Shown here piece after piece: positions 21,135-28,525 of a DNA stretch of 39,960 bases (position 1 is the first letter of the stretch; each line of letters opens with the position of its first letter). Location of the stretch: IMG/VR virus record IMGVR_UViG_3300049459_000074, positions 1 to 39,960 of that record; one strand, given 5' to 3'. The translations under genes and the position numbers were made by a program. The notes under the pieces were generated by a model, which was not told the origin of the DNA, did not search any database, and worked only from the letters and a program-made list of their open reading frames with translations. This DNA comes from a virus.

Positions 21135-21513
21135 GAAACAAGCTTCCCCACCCGCTCCAAACTGCCAGTCATCGGTAGCCGCACACGGGTAAATGTGCGG
21201 GTGATCAGACGTTAGGCGCAGATGAGATGACAGCGCCGGACAGCCTGGAAAGACAGGCACCACAGGAAATGGGATCGTGGGGCCGGCGGCCCTTGGGTGG
21301 AAGTAGATATGCCTAGCGACCCATTCCCTGTGGTGAATGCGCAGGCTGATGCGCAATGCGTGGCGCGGCATGGATGAAAACGCGCGGCTGCCCTATAGAC
21401 GGGAGTAACAGCGTCCTAGAACTAATGCAAAGCCGGAGATCAGCACCGGCCACCACAAAGTGTCTCCCCTCCAAGATGATCTTGGACTTCGCCCGTTACG
21501 GCGGGCTCTTTTT
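21135..21513 (+). ncRNA. Putative structured phage RNA or late leader
   Basis: No gene fits in 21059-21526; the frame open from 21356 has no ribosome site before 21527. The segment can form a series of helices: CCGCACA/TGTGCGG (21179-21200), GGCGC/GCGCC (21215-21237), GCCTG/CAGGC (21243-21258), a long helix 21259-21273 with 21320-21334 (one mismatch) enclosing GGGCC/GGCCC (21280-21292), GCGCA/TGCGC (21339-21354), GCGCG/CGCGC (21363-21385), GGGAG/CTCCC (21401-21468) enclosing GCCGG/CCGGC (21432-21450), and TCCAAGA/TCTTGGA (21470-21486). It ends in a terminator. The ends are approximate. I do not know its family. Confidence 0.6.
21491..21513 (+). terminator. Rho-independent terminator at the end of the structured segment
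   Basis: GCCCG (21491-21495) and CGGGC (21502-21506) form a stem with a 6-base loop, followed by TCTTTTT. It lies 14 bases before the first small late gene, so polymerase must read through it to reach the terminase and capsid genes unless another promoter is used. Confidence 0.75.
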
Positions 21514-21526
21514 ATACGAGGTGTGT

Positions 21527-21691
21527 GTGAAGGTTTACTGCAAAGTTGATGGTGAACTTCGTGTTTACAGCGTCGAGACCAGCAACCATGAGGCAGCAAT
21601 CGCCGCCGTTCGGTTTGCTGAGGGTGGAAAGTCCCGCCCCATCTTCGCAGTCATACCCAGCCAGACCGCAAAGCAAGCAATGGCAGCATGA
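21527..21691 (+). CDS. Hypothetical small protein
   Basis: The product is 54 residues from a GTG start with GAGGTG four bases upstream; the longer frame from 21356 runs through the structured segment and terminator. The sequence reads as a small alpha-beta domain (VKVYCKVDGELRVYSVET, then EAAIAAVRFAEG and PIFAVIPSQTAKQ). It overlaps the next start (ATGA). Confidence 0.65.
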   Translation: MKVYCKVDGELRVYSVETSNHEAAIAAVRFAEGGKSRPIFAVIPSQTAKQAMAA

Positions 21692-21885
21692 ACGTTTCGC
21701 TCGACACCATCCGCGACTGGCTAGCATCCAACATGCCCAGCTTGTCATCGGAAACAGAGAATATGAGCGAGAGAGAGTGTCACGCTAGGCTCTGTGAGTA
21801 TGTCGAGATGGACTACGAGTACGGCGAGCTGGTGAATCTGCGGGTACTGCATCGGAAACTGAAGCAATCACATTTTGGAGGGTAG
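21688..21885 (+). CDS. Hypothetical acidic small protein
   Basis: The product is 65 residues, acidic and helical (SLDTIRDWLASNMPSLSSET and HARLCEYVEMDYEYGELVN). I see no known domain. It is translationally coupled to the gene before it, and its end provides the GGAGGGTAGGGG ribosome site of the next gene. Confidence 0.65.
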   Translation: MNVSLDTIRDWLASNMPSLSSETENMSERECHARLCEYVEMDYEYGELVNLRVLHRKLKQSHFGG

Positions 21886-21888
21886 GGG

Positions 21889-22080
21889 ATGGAATACATG
21901 GGTAGAGACATGGCGAAGCGCTGGGGTGGTTTTTACGCAATCAAGCGCGGTCACATCACCTTCAACGAAGGGGCGCGCCCGTTTAACTTTACGATTAATT
22001 GGCACAATGGCTTGTTCGTGTATGTGTTCCTCTTTGGTCGTCGTTGGTCGCATCTCTGGGGTGGTAGGAGTGCAAAATGA
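21889..22080 (+). CDS. Hypothetical small protein, aromatic-rich
   Basis: The product is 63 residues. The core (GHITFNEGARPFNFTINW, then GLFVYVFLFGRRW) is rich in aromatic residues and beta-like. It shares a loose pattern with the protein at 22849 (GIFTINEGGYFATF...LWVRGREF), which may mean an old duplication. The ribosome site GGAGGGTAGGGG is like that of the genes at 22232 and 22849. Confidence 0.62.
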   Translation: MEYMGRDMAKRWGGFYAIKRGHITFNEGARPFNFTINWHNGLFVYVFLFGRRWSHLWGGRSAK

Positions 22081-22208
22081 AGTGGTGGCAGTACTTTTTC
22101 ATCATTGCGGCAATCTATGTTGCGCCGCGCATGAGTGAGAGCGTAGCAATGTGGATTGCTGCGGCCATGACCCTGTGTGGCCTCATCGCTTTGTTTCGCA
22201 GCGAATAG
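22077..22208 (+). CDS. Very small membrane protein, two helices
   Basis: The product is 43 residues starting at the ATG that overlaps the previous stop (ATGA). Hydrophobic segments at about residues 2-17 (WWQYFFIIAAIYVAP) and 23-41 (VAMWIAAAMTLCGLIALF) predict two transmembrane helices separated by a short turn. It is too short for most gene finders. The role is unknown; a holin-like or membrane-anchoring function is conceivable. Confidence 0.65.
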   Translation: MKWWQYFFIIAAIYVAPRMSESVAMWIAAAMTLCGLIALFRSE

Positions 22209-22231
22209 TCAACGCACTTTGGAGGATAGGG

Positions 22232-22420
22232 ATGTTCGCAATCGGATTGGTTCTGTTCGTCATCTGCTTCATCGTACTGCGCAGCGATTCGCGCCCGGCG
22301 TACGTGCAAAAGTACGGTGACACCCGCACGATCGACTACGTTGCCGGCCCTGGCTTCCTGCTCGGTATTGGCCTGATGCTGGCATCTATTGCCAAGCTTG
22401 CATTTAGTGCGCTGCCTTGA
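22232..22420 (+). CDS. Small membrane protein, two helices
   Basis: The product is 62 residues from the ATG six bases after GGAGG. Transmembrane segments are predicted at residues 1-16 (MFAIGLVLFVICFIVL) and 43-60 (GFLLGIGLMLASIAKLAF), with a polar loop (RSDSRPAYVQKYGDTRT) between. The function is unknown. Confidence 0.68.
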   Translation: MFAIGLVLFVICFIVLRSDSRPAYVQKYGDTRTIDYVAGPGFLLGIGLMLASIAKLAFSALP

Positions 22421-22427
22421 GGTGACT

Positions 22428-22517
22428 ATGGAATACTTCTACGCCTTTGTCGTCTACGTGCTGATTGTCGGCGCGATCCTGACTATCTTCCGCGTGAACG
22501 AGCCGCAGCATGGTTGA
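22428..22517 (+). CDS. Very small single-helix membrane protein
   Basis: The product is 29 residues (MEYFYAFVVYVLIVGAILTI followed by a short polar tail). GAGGTGAC lies before the ATG. It overlaps the next gene by eight bases. It is one of three consecutive tiny membrane ORFs, and the consistent spacing supports translation. Confidence 0.58.
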   Translation: MEYFYAFVVYVLIVGAILTIFRVNEPQHG

Positions 22518-22845
22518 CCACGAACTACTCACTCTCGCAGCACGAGCAGCAGGCATCACGCTCACCTGGCCTGATGGAGAGAACGATCACCCAAGGGTGA
22601 CGGATAAGGATGGGGCGGTGTGGATCTGGAATCCCTGCGATTTTGACGGGGATGCGTTCCGGCTCGCTCTGGATGCGAACATTACTGTTGACCGATCGAA
22701 GATCCGCCAGCTAGCCATTACTAGCTACTGGGCAAACGGTGGGTGGTCATTCGTGACCGAGGATGCTCAGCATGATCTGCATGCCGCTACCCGCCTAGCC
22801 ATCACCCGAGCAGCCGCAGCGATTAGCAAGACGATGAAGGAGTAG
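22510..22845 (+). CDS. Phage ABA-sandwich-like protein
   Basis: The product is 111 residues. The layout (LTLAARAAGITLTWPDG, then VWIWNPCDFDGDAFRLALDA, SYWANGGWSFVTED, and an Ala-rich helix ATRLAITRAAAAISK) is like small proteins of the phage ABA sandwich group found near terminase genes. The function of that group is not known. The assignment is by pattern only. Confidence 0.65.
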   Translation: MVDHELLTLAARAAGITLTWPDGENDHPRVTDKDGAVWIWNPCDFDGDAFRLALDANITVDRSKIRQLAITSYWANGGWSFVTEDAQHDLHAATRLAITRAAAAISKTMKE

Positions 22846-22848
22846 GGG

Positions 22849-23052
22849 ATGAGGCTAAACCGCGAAACGGGCATTTTCACAATCAACGAGGGCGGGTATT
22901 TCGCCACCTTTCATATGCTGTGGAAGCTTCGGTATGCGAGGCTGCACGTAAGGCTGTGGGTACGTGGCCGAGAATTCGTGCTGCACTGGATGCGTGGCGA
23001 ATGGCCCCGCTTTAGCTATACCCGGCATAAAGTTCTGCCGATGACGAGGTAA
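22849..23052 (+). CDS. Hypothetical basic small protein
   Basis: The product is 67 residues, very basic and aromatic (YARLHVRLWVRGREFVLHWM). GGAGTAGGGG stands upstream of the ATG. The first half resembles the protein at 21889. No function can be suggested. Confidence 0.6.
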   Translation: MRLNRETGIFTINEGGYFATFHMLWKLRYARLHVRLWVRGREFVLHWMRGEWPRFSYTRHKVLPMTR

Positions 23053-23063
23053 CAACAACGAGG

Positions 23064-23088
23064 CCGGAAACGCTGTGAAGCGCTCCGG
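23064..23088 (+). promoter_or_regulatory. Late-leader hairpin 1 (upstream of small terminase)
   Basis: CGCT-GTGA-AGCG (23071-23082) forms a 4-bp stem with a GTGA tetraloop; CCGGA/TCCGG (23064-23068 with 23084-23088) adds an outer 5-bp stem. It ends seven bases before the ATG at 23095. Three related hairpins stand before other late genes. Confidence 0.7.
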
Positions 23089-23094
23089 AAATCA

Positions 23095-23406
23095 ATGGAG
23101 ATTGAAAAAGAATCAAAGGGAATCAAAGGTGGCAAGCGCCCTGGTGCAGGACGTAAGCCCGGTGTCCCGAACAAAACTACGCAAGAGACGCGCGAGGCGA
23201 TCAAGGCATCTGGCCTGACGCCTCTGGACTTCATGCTGGAAGTGATGCGCAATGATGATGAGGATCTACCGCGCCGTCTCGCTGCTGCCAACATGGCGGC
23301 TCCCTACGTTCACGCCAAGCTGTCCAGTGTCGAGGTATCAGGCAAGGATGGCGAGCCGCTATTGAGTGGCGTGACTGTCCAATTCGTTCCGGCCAAGAAT
23401 GGTTGA
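23095..23406 (+). CDS. terS: Terminase small subunit
   Basis: The product is 103 residues. The N-terminal GGKRPGAGRKPGVPNKTTQ motif is typical of phage small terminases and DNA-binding packaging proteins. A helical region (TREAIKASGLTPLDFMLEVM) and AAPYVHAKLSSVEVSGKDG complete the pattern. Small terminases recognise the packaging site and regulate the large subunit. The gene overlaps terL by eight bases. It is short compared with the usual 140-180 residues. The ribosome site is weak and follows the GTGA hairpin. Confidence 0.82.
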   Translation: MEIEKESKGIKGGKRPGAGRKPGVPNKTTQETREAIKASGLTPLDFMLEVMRNDDEDLPRRLAAANMAAPYVHAKLSSVEVSGKDGEPLLSGVTVQFVPAKNG

Positions 23407-24649
23407 AGTCCAGATTCCGGAGCCATTCGCCTTTCTCTTCGAGCCGATGCGCTACAAGGTGCTATACGGTGGTCGAGGCAGCGGCAAGTCTGTGAATGTC
23501 GTCAAGACGCTGCTAATCCTTGGTATGCAGAAGAAGCTGCGCATTCTATGCACTCGTGAAGTGCAGAAGTCCATCCGTGATTCTGTGAAGGCGCTGCTCG
23601 ATGACGAGATAGCCAAGATGGGCCTTGGCGAGTTCTACCAGTCGCTAGAGCAAGAGGTTCGCGGCAAAAATGGTACGCTGTTCATCTTCGGCGGTCTGGC
23701 AAGCCATACCATTGACTCTATCAAGTCGCTGGCTAACTGCGATATTTGCTGGGTGGAAGAGGGGCAGAGCGTGTCTAAGCGCTCCTGGGATGTTCTGCTG
23801 CCTACCATCCGAGGCGACAACTCCGAAATCTGGATCACGTTCAACCCGATGCTGGAGACTGACGAGACGTATAAGCGCTTCGTCATTGACCCGCCACCCA
23901 ATGCCCGCGTTGTCAAGGTCAACTACGACAGCAATCCATTCTTCCCGCAGGTGCTGGAGGATGAGCGCCTGAATACGCAGCGCACCGACCCAAAGGGATA
24001 CGCACAGATTTGGGAGGGCGCCTGTTTGCCTGCTGTAGCCGGCGCGATCTACTATGACGAGGTGGCCCGTGCTGAGCAAGAAGGCCGCATCTGTAATGTG
24101 CCGTATGACCCGCTGCTGAAGGTGCATGTGGTGTTTGATTTGGGTTGGAATGATGCAATGTCGATCAGCCTGGTGCAAAAGAACGGCTCAGAGCTGCGCG
24201 TCATCGAGAACATCGAGGATAGCCACAAGACGCTCGACCATTACTCCGCACTGCTGAAGGAAAAGCGCTACAACTGGGGCAAGCTGTATCTGCCGCACGA
24301 TGGTCGTAATCGAGACTTCAAGACTGGCAAGTCATCCGAGGAAATCATGCGCGCTCTCGGCTGGGATGTAGCGATCACGCCGAACATGAGCATTGAAGAC
24401 GGTATTCGCATGGTGCGCCTGACCTTCCCGCGCCTGTACATGGACAAGACAAAGGCCGCCAGGATCATCCAGTGCGCCAAACGTTATCGCCGCTCGATCA
24501 ACCAGCAGACCAACGAGCCAGGCGCGCCAATGCATGACGAATGGTCGCACGGTGCGGACAACCTGCGGTACATCGCTGTCAATGCCGAAAGCATGACAAA
24601 CGAAGACTGGGGTGGAGAGTTGAGCTACAAGAAGCTCGGGCATGCCTAA
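23399..24649 (+). CDS. terL: Terminase large subunit
   Basis: The product is 416 residues. The ATPase domain has Walker A GGRGSGKS (residues 24-31), Walker B CDICWVEEG (114-122) and the coupling-type motif ITFNP (146-150). The C-terminal nuclease domain carries D247 in VVFDLGWND, an acidic residue in VIENIEDS, and D301 in LPHDG. This is the PBSX/Terminase_3 type. It cuts concatemeric DNA and drives it into the prohead through the portal. The packaging mode (headful or cos) cannot be read from the sequence alone. Confidence 0.95.
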   Translation: MVEVQIPEPFAFLFEPMRYKVLYGGRGSGKSVNVVKTLLILGMQKKLRILCTREVQKSIRDSVKALLDDEIAKMGLGEFYQSLEQEVRGKNGTLFIFGGLASHTIDSIKSLANCDICWVEEGQSVSKRSWDVLLPTIRGDNSEIWITFNPMLETDETYKRFVIDPPPNARVVKVNYDSNPFFPQVLEDERLNTQRTDPKGYAQIWEGACLPAVAGAIYYDEVARAEQEGRICNVPYDPLLKVHVVFDLGWNDAMSISLVQKNGSELRVIENIEDSHKTLDHYSALLKEKRYNWGKLYLPHDGRNRDFKTGKSSEEIMRALGWDVAITPNMSIEDGIRMVRLTFPRLYMDKTKAARIIQCAKRYRRSINQQTNEPGAPMHDEWSHGADNLRYIAVNAESMTNEDWGGELSYKKLGHA

Positions 24650-24676
24650 ATAGCTACAGCTTATTAATAATCGGCA

Positions 24677-24701
24677 ATACGGCCGAGTTTCCGTATATAA
24701 T
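24677..24701 (+). promoter_or_regulatory. Late promoter candidate 1 (before portal)
   Basis: ATACGGCCGAGTT (24677-24689) lies six bases before TATAAT (24696-24701). The same arrangement, 11 of 13 bases in the element, occurs at 38351-38375. There is no -35 consensus, so an activator may be needed. The predicted start is near 24708, just before hairpin 2. Confidence 0.65.
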
Positions 24702-24719
24702 TTAGTCAAACAACCTTTT

Positions 24720-24744
24720 GGGACAACGCTGTGAAGCGCCTCCC
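24720..24744 (+). promoter_or_regulatory. Late-leader hairpin 2 (upstream of portal)
   Basis: CGCT-GTGA-AGCG (24727-24738) is enclosed by GGGA/TCCC (24720-24723 with 24741-24744). It ends six bases before the portal ATG, which has no recognisable ribosome site. Confidence 0.7.
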
Positions 24745-24750
24745 TAGAAT

Positions 24751-27042
24751 ATGGCCCGACTGACAGACGACGAGCTATTAGCGTTGACCGATGCCGAGAT
24801 GCAGGATGCGCAAAGCTACTGCGGCGGCAACGGCAAGCTTGCAACTGAGCGACAACGCGCTGAGTATTACTTCCACGCCCTCCCCAAGGGCGATCTGGCA
24901 CCGCCTGAAATTGAAGGGCGGTCTTCTGTCGTCGATACCACTGTGCGCAATACCGTCCTTGGTATGCACGCGCCCCTGGTTAAAGTCTTCTGCGGTACTG
25001 AGAACGTAGTGGAGTTCGCCGCTACTCAGCCAAGCGACGAAGAGAAGGCCAAGCAAGCCACTGAATATCTCAACTATCTGCTGCGCAAGAAGTGCAGCGG
25101 GTACGAGGTCATTTATACGTGGATCTTTGACGCGCTGAAGTCGAAGAAGGGCTTCATCAAAGTCTGGTGGGATGACACGCCCATCGTGACCGAGGAGGAG
25201 TACACCGGCCAGACCGACGTGCAGCTTGCGCTCCTGCTGGATGACGATGAGGTCGAAGTCGTCGCGCAAAAGGCATATGAGGACGAGGACGCAGCCAAGG
25301 CTAAGGCAAAGCAGCTTGAGCAGATGCAGGGCCAGCTTGCTCAGATGGCTCAGGCAGCGATGCAAGACCCGAGTGCTGCCCAGCAGGCGCAACAGGCTCA
25401 GGCACAGTTCGAACAGTTTGCCTCGCAGCCGGTGCCGATGCTGTATGACGTGACGCTGAAACGCACGAAAGCAAACGGTAAGCTGTGCGTCGAGAACGTG
25501 CCGCCTGAAGAGATGTACGTCTCCCGCTCGTGCAAGCATATTGACGATGAGACGTTCAAGGCGCACAAAGTCATGCGCACTATCGGCCAGCTCAAGGCTA
25601 GCGGCTACAAGAACGTAGACAGCATCCAGACTGACGACGCGCAGCCTACGCCTGAATCGGTGGAGCGCGACCAGTTCGGCTCGACGTACGCGCTGACTTC
25701 CCCGAGCGAGATGCAAGATCCCGACTCTCGCCGCGTTTGGCTGGAAGAATGCTATATGCACGGTGATCTGGATGGCTCTGGCCGCAGCCTGTTCAAGGTC
25801 GTGCGCGCTGGTGGGCAGATCCTGGAGCGCGAGAAGGTCGACGCGAACCCGTTCGTTGACCTCGCATCGATCCCGTTGCCGCATCAGTACTTCGGCCTGT
25901 CGCCGGCTGACCTGGCAATGCAGGCCCAGCGCATCAAGACGAGCCTTAAGCGCGTCACGCTGGACAACATGTACCTGCAGGTTAATGGCCGCACCATCGC
26001 TAATCCGGAGATGGTCAATATCGATGACCTGCTGAACTCCCGCCCGGGTGGTGTGGTTCGTGTCAAAGGTTCGGCTCAAGTTGGAATGGCTGTCGCCCCT
26101 CTGCAGCAGGGTATGTCCGACATGGGTAGCGCAATGACCATGTTGGAAGCGACCGAGATTGACGCAGAGGAGTCGACCGGCTGGACTCGCCAAACGCAGG
26201 GCGGCAACATGCAGGTAGCCCAGACCGCGACCCAATCGAACATCGTCACCAACCGTGCTGACAGCCGCGTCGAGATGATCGCACGCACTATGGCTGAAAC
26301 CGGCTTCACGCTGCTATTCAGAAAGATGCTGCGTCTCGTGACGCGTCACCAAAATAAAGCCGAGCAAGTGCAACTGTCCGGCGGCTGGGTAGACGTTGAC
26401 CCGCGCGAGTGGAATAGCCAGTTCGACCTGACCATCAACGTTGGCCTCGGCACTGGCAACAAGGACCAGCAGGTTGCGCACCTCGGCATGTTGTTCCAAC
26501 AGCAGATGGCCGGTCTTCAGATCGGCATCGTCACCCCTGAGAACGTCTACAACTCGCAGAAGAAGCTCACCGAAGCACTCGGATTCAAGTCTGCTGACGC
26601 CTTCTTCACCGACCCGTCCAAGATGCCGCCGAAGCAGCCGCAGCAAGATCCGGCCATCGTTAAGGCGCAATTGGACGACCAAGCGCACCAGCGTGAAATG
26701 CAGCTCAAGCAGCAGCAGGCGCAGATGGATGCGCAACTGAAGCAAGAAGCCGCACAAATCCAGGCGCAGGCACAGATGCAGATCGACCAGTTCCGCCAGC
26801 AGGCAGAGGCCGAGAAACACGCGCTCAAGCTGCAATACGAGGCTCAGTTCAATCAGATGAAGGAGCAGAACCGCATGGCGGAGCGTGAGCAAGAAATCGC
26901 ATTCCAGCAGTACAAGCTGGACCGCGAGATCGACGCAAAGATCGTCATCGCGCAGATCGCAGCAAAGCAGCAGCAAGACGCAGCGCTGGAAGCCGCCGAA
27001 CAACAAGCCAATGAGGACGTAGCCGCCGATGGCAACGCTTGA
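24751..27042 (+). CDS. Portal protein (head-tail connector)
   Basis: The product is 763 residues, the size of P22/SU10-like podophage portals. Features include YYFHALPKGDLAPPE, GRSSVVDTTVRNTVLGMHAP, FDALKSKKGFIKVWWDD, the Pro-rich hinge LYDVTLKRTKANG, and SLKRVTLDNMYLQVNGRTIA. From about residue 630 a long Gln-rich coiled coil (AHQREMQLKQQQAQMDAQLK and onward) fits the barrel. Portals form a dodecameric ring at the head vertex through which DNA passes. No Shine-Dalgarno is visible; the start follows hairpin 2. Read on the minus strand the gene shows a long shadow frame that I reject. Confidence 0.93.
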   Translation: MARLTDDELLALTDAEMQDAQSYCGGNGKLATERQRAEYYFHALPKGDLAPPEIEGRSSVVDTTVRNTVLGMHAPLVKVFCGTENVVEFAATQPSDEEKAKQATEYLNYLLRKKCSGYEVIYTWIFDALKSKKGFIKVWWDDTPIVTEEEYTGQTDVQLALLLDDDEVEVVAQKAYEDEDAAKAKAKQLEQMQGQLAQMAQAAMQDPSAAQQAQQAQAQFEQFASQPVPMLYDVTLKRTKANGKLCVENVPPEEMYVSRSCKHIDDETFKAHKVMRTIGQLKASGYKNVDSIQTDDAQPTPESVERDQFGSTYALTSPSEMQDPDSRRVWLEECYMHGDLDGSGRSLFKVVRAGGQILEREKVDANPFVDLASIPLPHQYFGLSPADLAMQAQRIKTSLKRVTLDNMYLQVNGRTIANPEMVNIDDLLNSRPGGVVRVKGSAQVGMAVAPLQQGMSDMGSAMTMLEATEIDAEESTGWTRQTQGGNMQVAQTATQSNIVTNRADSRVEMIARTMAETGFTLLFRKMLRLVTRHQNKAEQVQLSGGWVDVDPREWNSQFDLTINVGLGTGNKDQQVAHLGMLFQQQMAGLQIGIVTPENVYNSQKKLTEALGFKSADAFFTDPSKMPPKQPQQDPAIVKAQLDDQAHQREMQLKQQQAQMDAQLKQEAAQIQAQAQMQIDQFRQQAEAEKHALKLQYEAQFNQMKEQNRMAEREQEIAFQQYKLDREIDAKIVIAQIAAKQQQDAALEAAEQQANEDVAADGNA

Positions 27043-27337
27043 ACAACGAGTTTATGACGGTGCCAAGGCCCGCGAAGTGCTGGAGAACGAAGCCTTCGCA
27101 CAAGCCTTTGCCGACATTCGACAGGAGATTACGAAAGCATGGATGGACTCACCAGCCCGCGACGTAGAGGGCCGCGAAAAGCTGCACACGATGTTGAAGC
27201 TGTCCGACAAGCTGCAATCGACGCTGGAAGCAGCAATGACGGACGGGAAGATGGCGAAGCTGCAGATCGAGCATCAGGCAGCGCAGGACGCGCGGGACAG
27301 AGCGCAGGGCGTCAATGTGAATGGCTGGCAGTCGTGA
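27029..27337 (+). CDS. Hypothetical helical protein between portal and scaffold
   Basis: The product is 102 residues, nearly all helical (ENEAFAQAFADIRQEITKAW, then LHTMLKLSDKLQSTLEAAMT). It overlaps the portal by 14 bases. A protein of this size and shape stands at this place in related podophages. The role is unknown; virion assembly is likely from position. Confidence 0.75.
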   Translation: MATLEQRVYDGAKAREVLENEAFAQAFADIRQEITKAWMDSPARDVEGREKLHTMLKLSDKLQSTLEAAMTDGKMAKLQIEHQAAQDARDRAQGVNVNGWQS

Positions 27338-27489
27338 CCGCAGCACGTGCCGAGAAGCGTCACGTTGTCCGCGTGTGGCATCCAGATGCTGAGGGCGATC
27401 TGCTCGACCTTGGCAACGGGGTCAACGCAGAGATTCAGGTAGGCGATCCGGCCTATCAATTAACCAGCGGCGTCATCGTCGCATTGTAA
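27334..27489 (+). CDS. Hypothetical small protein
   Basis: The product is 51 residues from a GTG start that overlaps the preceding stop (GTGA). The sequence is beta-like (RHVVRVWHPDAEGDLLDLGN, then YQLTSGVIVAL). The ORF continues upstream without a stop, but the coupled start is the most economical. The role is unknown. Confidence 0.6.
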   Translation: MTAARAEKRHVVRVWHPDAEGDLLDLGNGVNAEIQVGDPAYQLTSGVIVAL

Positions 27490-27499
27490 GGAGTACCGA

Positions 27500-28480
27500 T
27501 TGGATAATCAGGCAACTGAACCCAGCGCACTTGATGCACATGGCGCCGCAGAAGCATTTGGCGCATTCCTGGGCGGCGATGAGCCGAAGCAAGACGCAGC
27601 CGCCGAGGTGAAGAATGATCCGCCCGCTGACGAAACCGAAGAGGCAGCAGCCGAGCGTCTTGCGGCTGAAGCGGCAAAGGGCGACGAGAAGCCCGAAGGT
27701 GAGCAAGCTGCAGAGCCGCAAAAGTTCACCATCAAGGTAGATGGCAAGGACGTGGAGCTGACCGCCGACGAGGTGGCGGAGCACTACAAGAACGGCCTTC
27801 GCCAGCAGGACTACACGAAGAAAACGATGGAGGCGGCCGAAACACGCAAAGCCGCCGACGCAGAAGTACAGAAGGCGAGGGCGCAGCGTGACGAGTACGC
27901 CGCCAAGCTGGAGGGCTTCAGGAATCAAGCTGATTACGAGCTGCAGGCCTTAACGTCGCAGCTTACGAACGAATTGCTGGAAACCGACCCAGTCGCATAC
28001 CTGCAGATTGAGCGCACCGCCCGAGAGCGACAAGCGCAACTTCAGCAGGCGCAGCAGGAGTTGGGCCAGATTGACGAGCAGCGCAAGCACGAGAAGGCCG
28101 ATGCCGACCGTCTCTCCATCCAGGACCAGCACGAAAAACTCGTCGCCAAGGTGCCTGAGTGGAAAGACCCGGCCAAGCTCAAGGACGGACTGGCAAAGCT
28201 CGGTGAGTACCTGGCGCAGGAAGGCTATGCGGACGATTCGGCAGACATGCCGCGTCACCTGCAAGTCCTGATGGCTAAAAAGGCGATGGAGTACGACGCC
28301 CTGATGGCCCGCGCTAAGGAAGCTACCAAGAAGGTAGCCGCAGCACCCGCGAAGGTGGAGCGCCCCGGCAATACCGAGAGCGTGAAGCCGACAGACGGGC
28401 GCACCTCTGCCATGAAGAAGCTCGCTGCTACCGGCTCAATTGCCGATGCCGCAGCAGTTTTTGGGCAGATCTATAACTGA
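27500..28480 (+). CDS. Scaffold protein (capsid assembly)
   Basis: The product is 326 residues from a TTG start, six bases after AAGGAG. It is acidic, Ala/Glu-rich and coiled-coil through residues 95-220 (AETRKAADAEVQKARAQRDE, ARERQAQLQQAQQELGQIDE), with FTIKVDGKDVELTADEVAEH ahead of it. The C-terminal tail is basic and helical (RTSAMKKLAATGSIADAAAV). Position just before the major capsid protein and this composition are typical of podophage scaffolds that guide prohead assembly and are then expelled or cleaved. Confidence 0.87.
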   Translation: MDNQATEPSALDAHGAAEAFGAFLGGDEPKQDAAAEVKNDPPADETEEAAAERLAAEAAKGDEKPEGEQAAEPQKFTIKVDGKDVELTADEVAEHYKNGLRQQDYTKKTMEAAETRKAADAEVQKARAQRDEYAAKLEGFRNQADYELQALTSQLTNELLETDPVAYLQIERTARERQAQLQQAQQELGQIDEQRKHEKADADRLSIQDQHEKLVAKVPEWKDPAKLKDGLAKLGEYLAQEGYADDSADMPRHLQVLMAKKAMEYDALMARAKEATKKVAAAPAKVERPGNTESVKPTDGRTSAMKKLAATGSIADAAAVFGQIYN

Positions 28481-28492
28481 CCTAACTAAACC

Positions 28493-28523
28493 TTTTCATA
28501 CGCCGTGAGGCGCTAGGAGAAAA
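28493..28523 (+). promoter_or_regulatory. Late-leader hairpin 3 (upstream of major capsid)
   Basis: CGCC-GTGA-GGCG (28501-28512) forms the core; TTTTC (28493-28497) can pair with GAAAA (28519-28523) around the AGGAG ribosome site. The ATG is at 28526. The fourth stem pair is C-G here and T-A in hairpins 1 and 2, a compensatory difference. Confidence 0.72.
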
Positions 28524-28525
28524 CA

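Noticed and set aside
21135-21513. Known large RNA families (GOLLD, ROOL, HEARO) for the structured segment
   Set aside because: The length and helices I can see do not let me match any of these, and no tRNA array or adjacent HNH ORF of the needed type is present.
21356-21526. Upstream extension of the ORF ending at 21691
   Set aside because: It would run through several hairpins and the terminator; GTG at 21527 with GAGGTG is a better start.
24778-26235. Long minus-strand frame opposite the portal gene (485 codons)
   Set aside because: It is antisense to a clear portal gene, has no ribosome site and a His/Leu/Arg-rich composition typical of shadow frames in GC-rich DNA.
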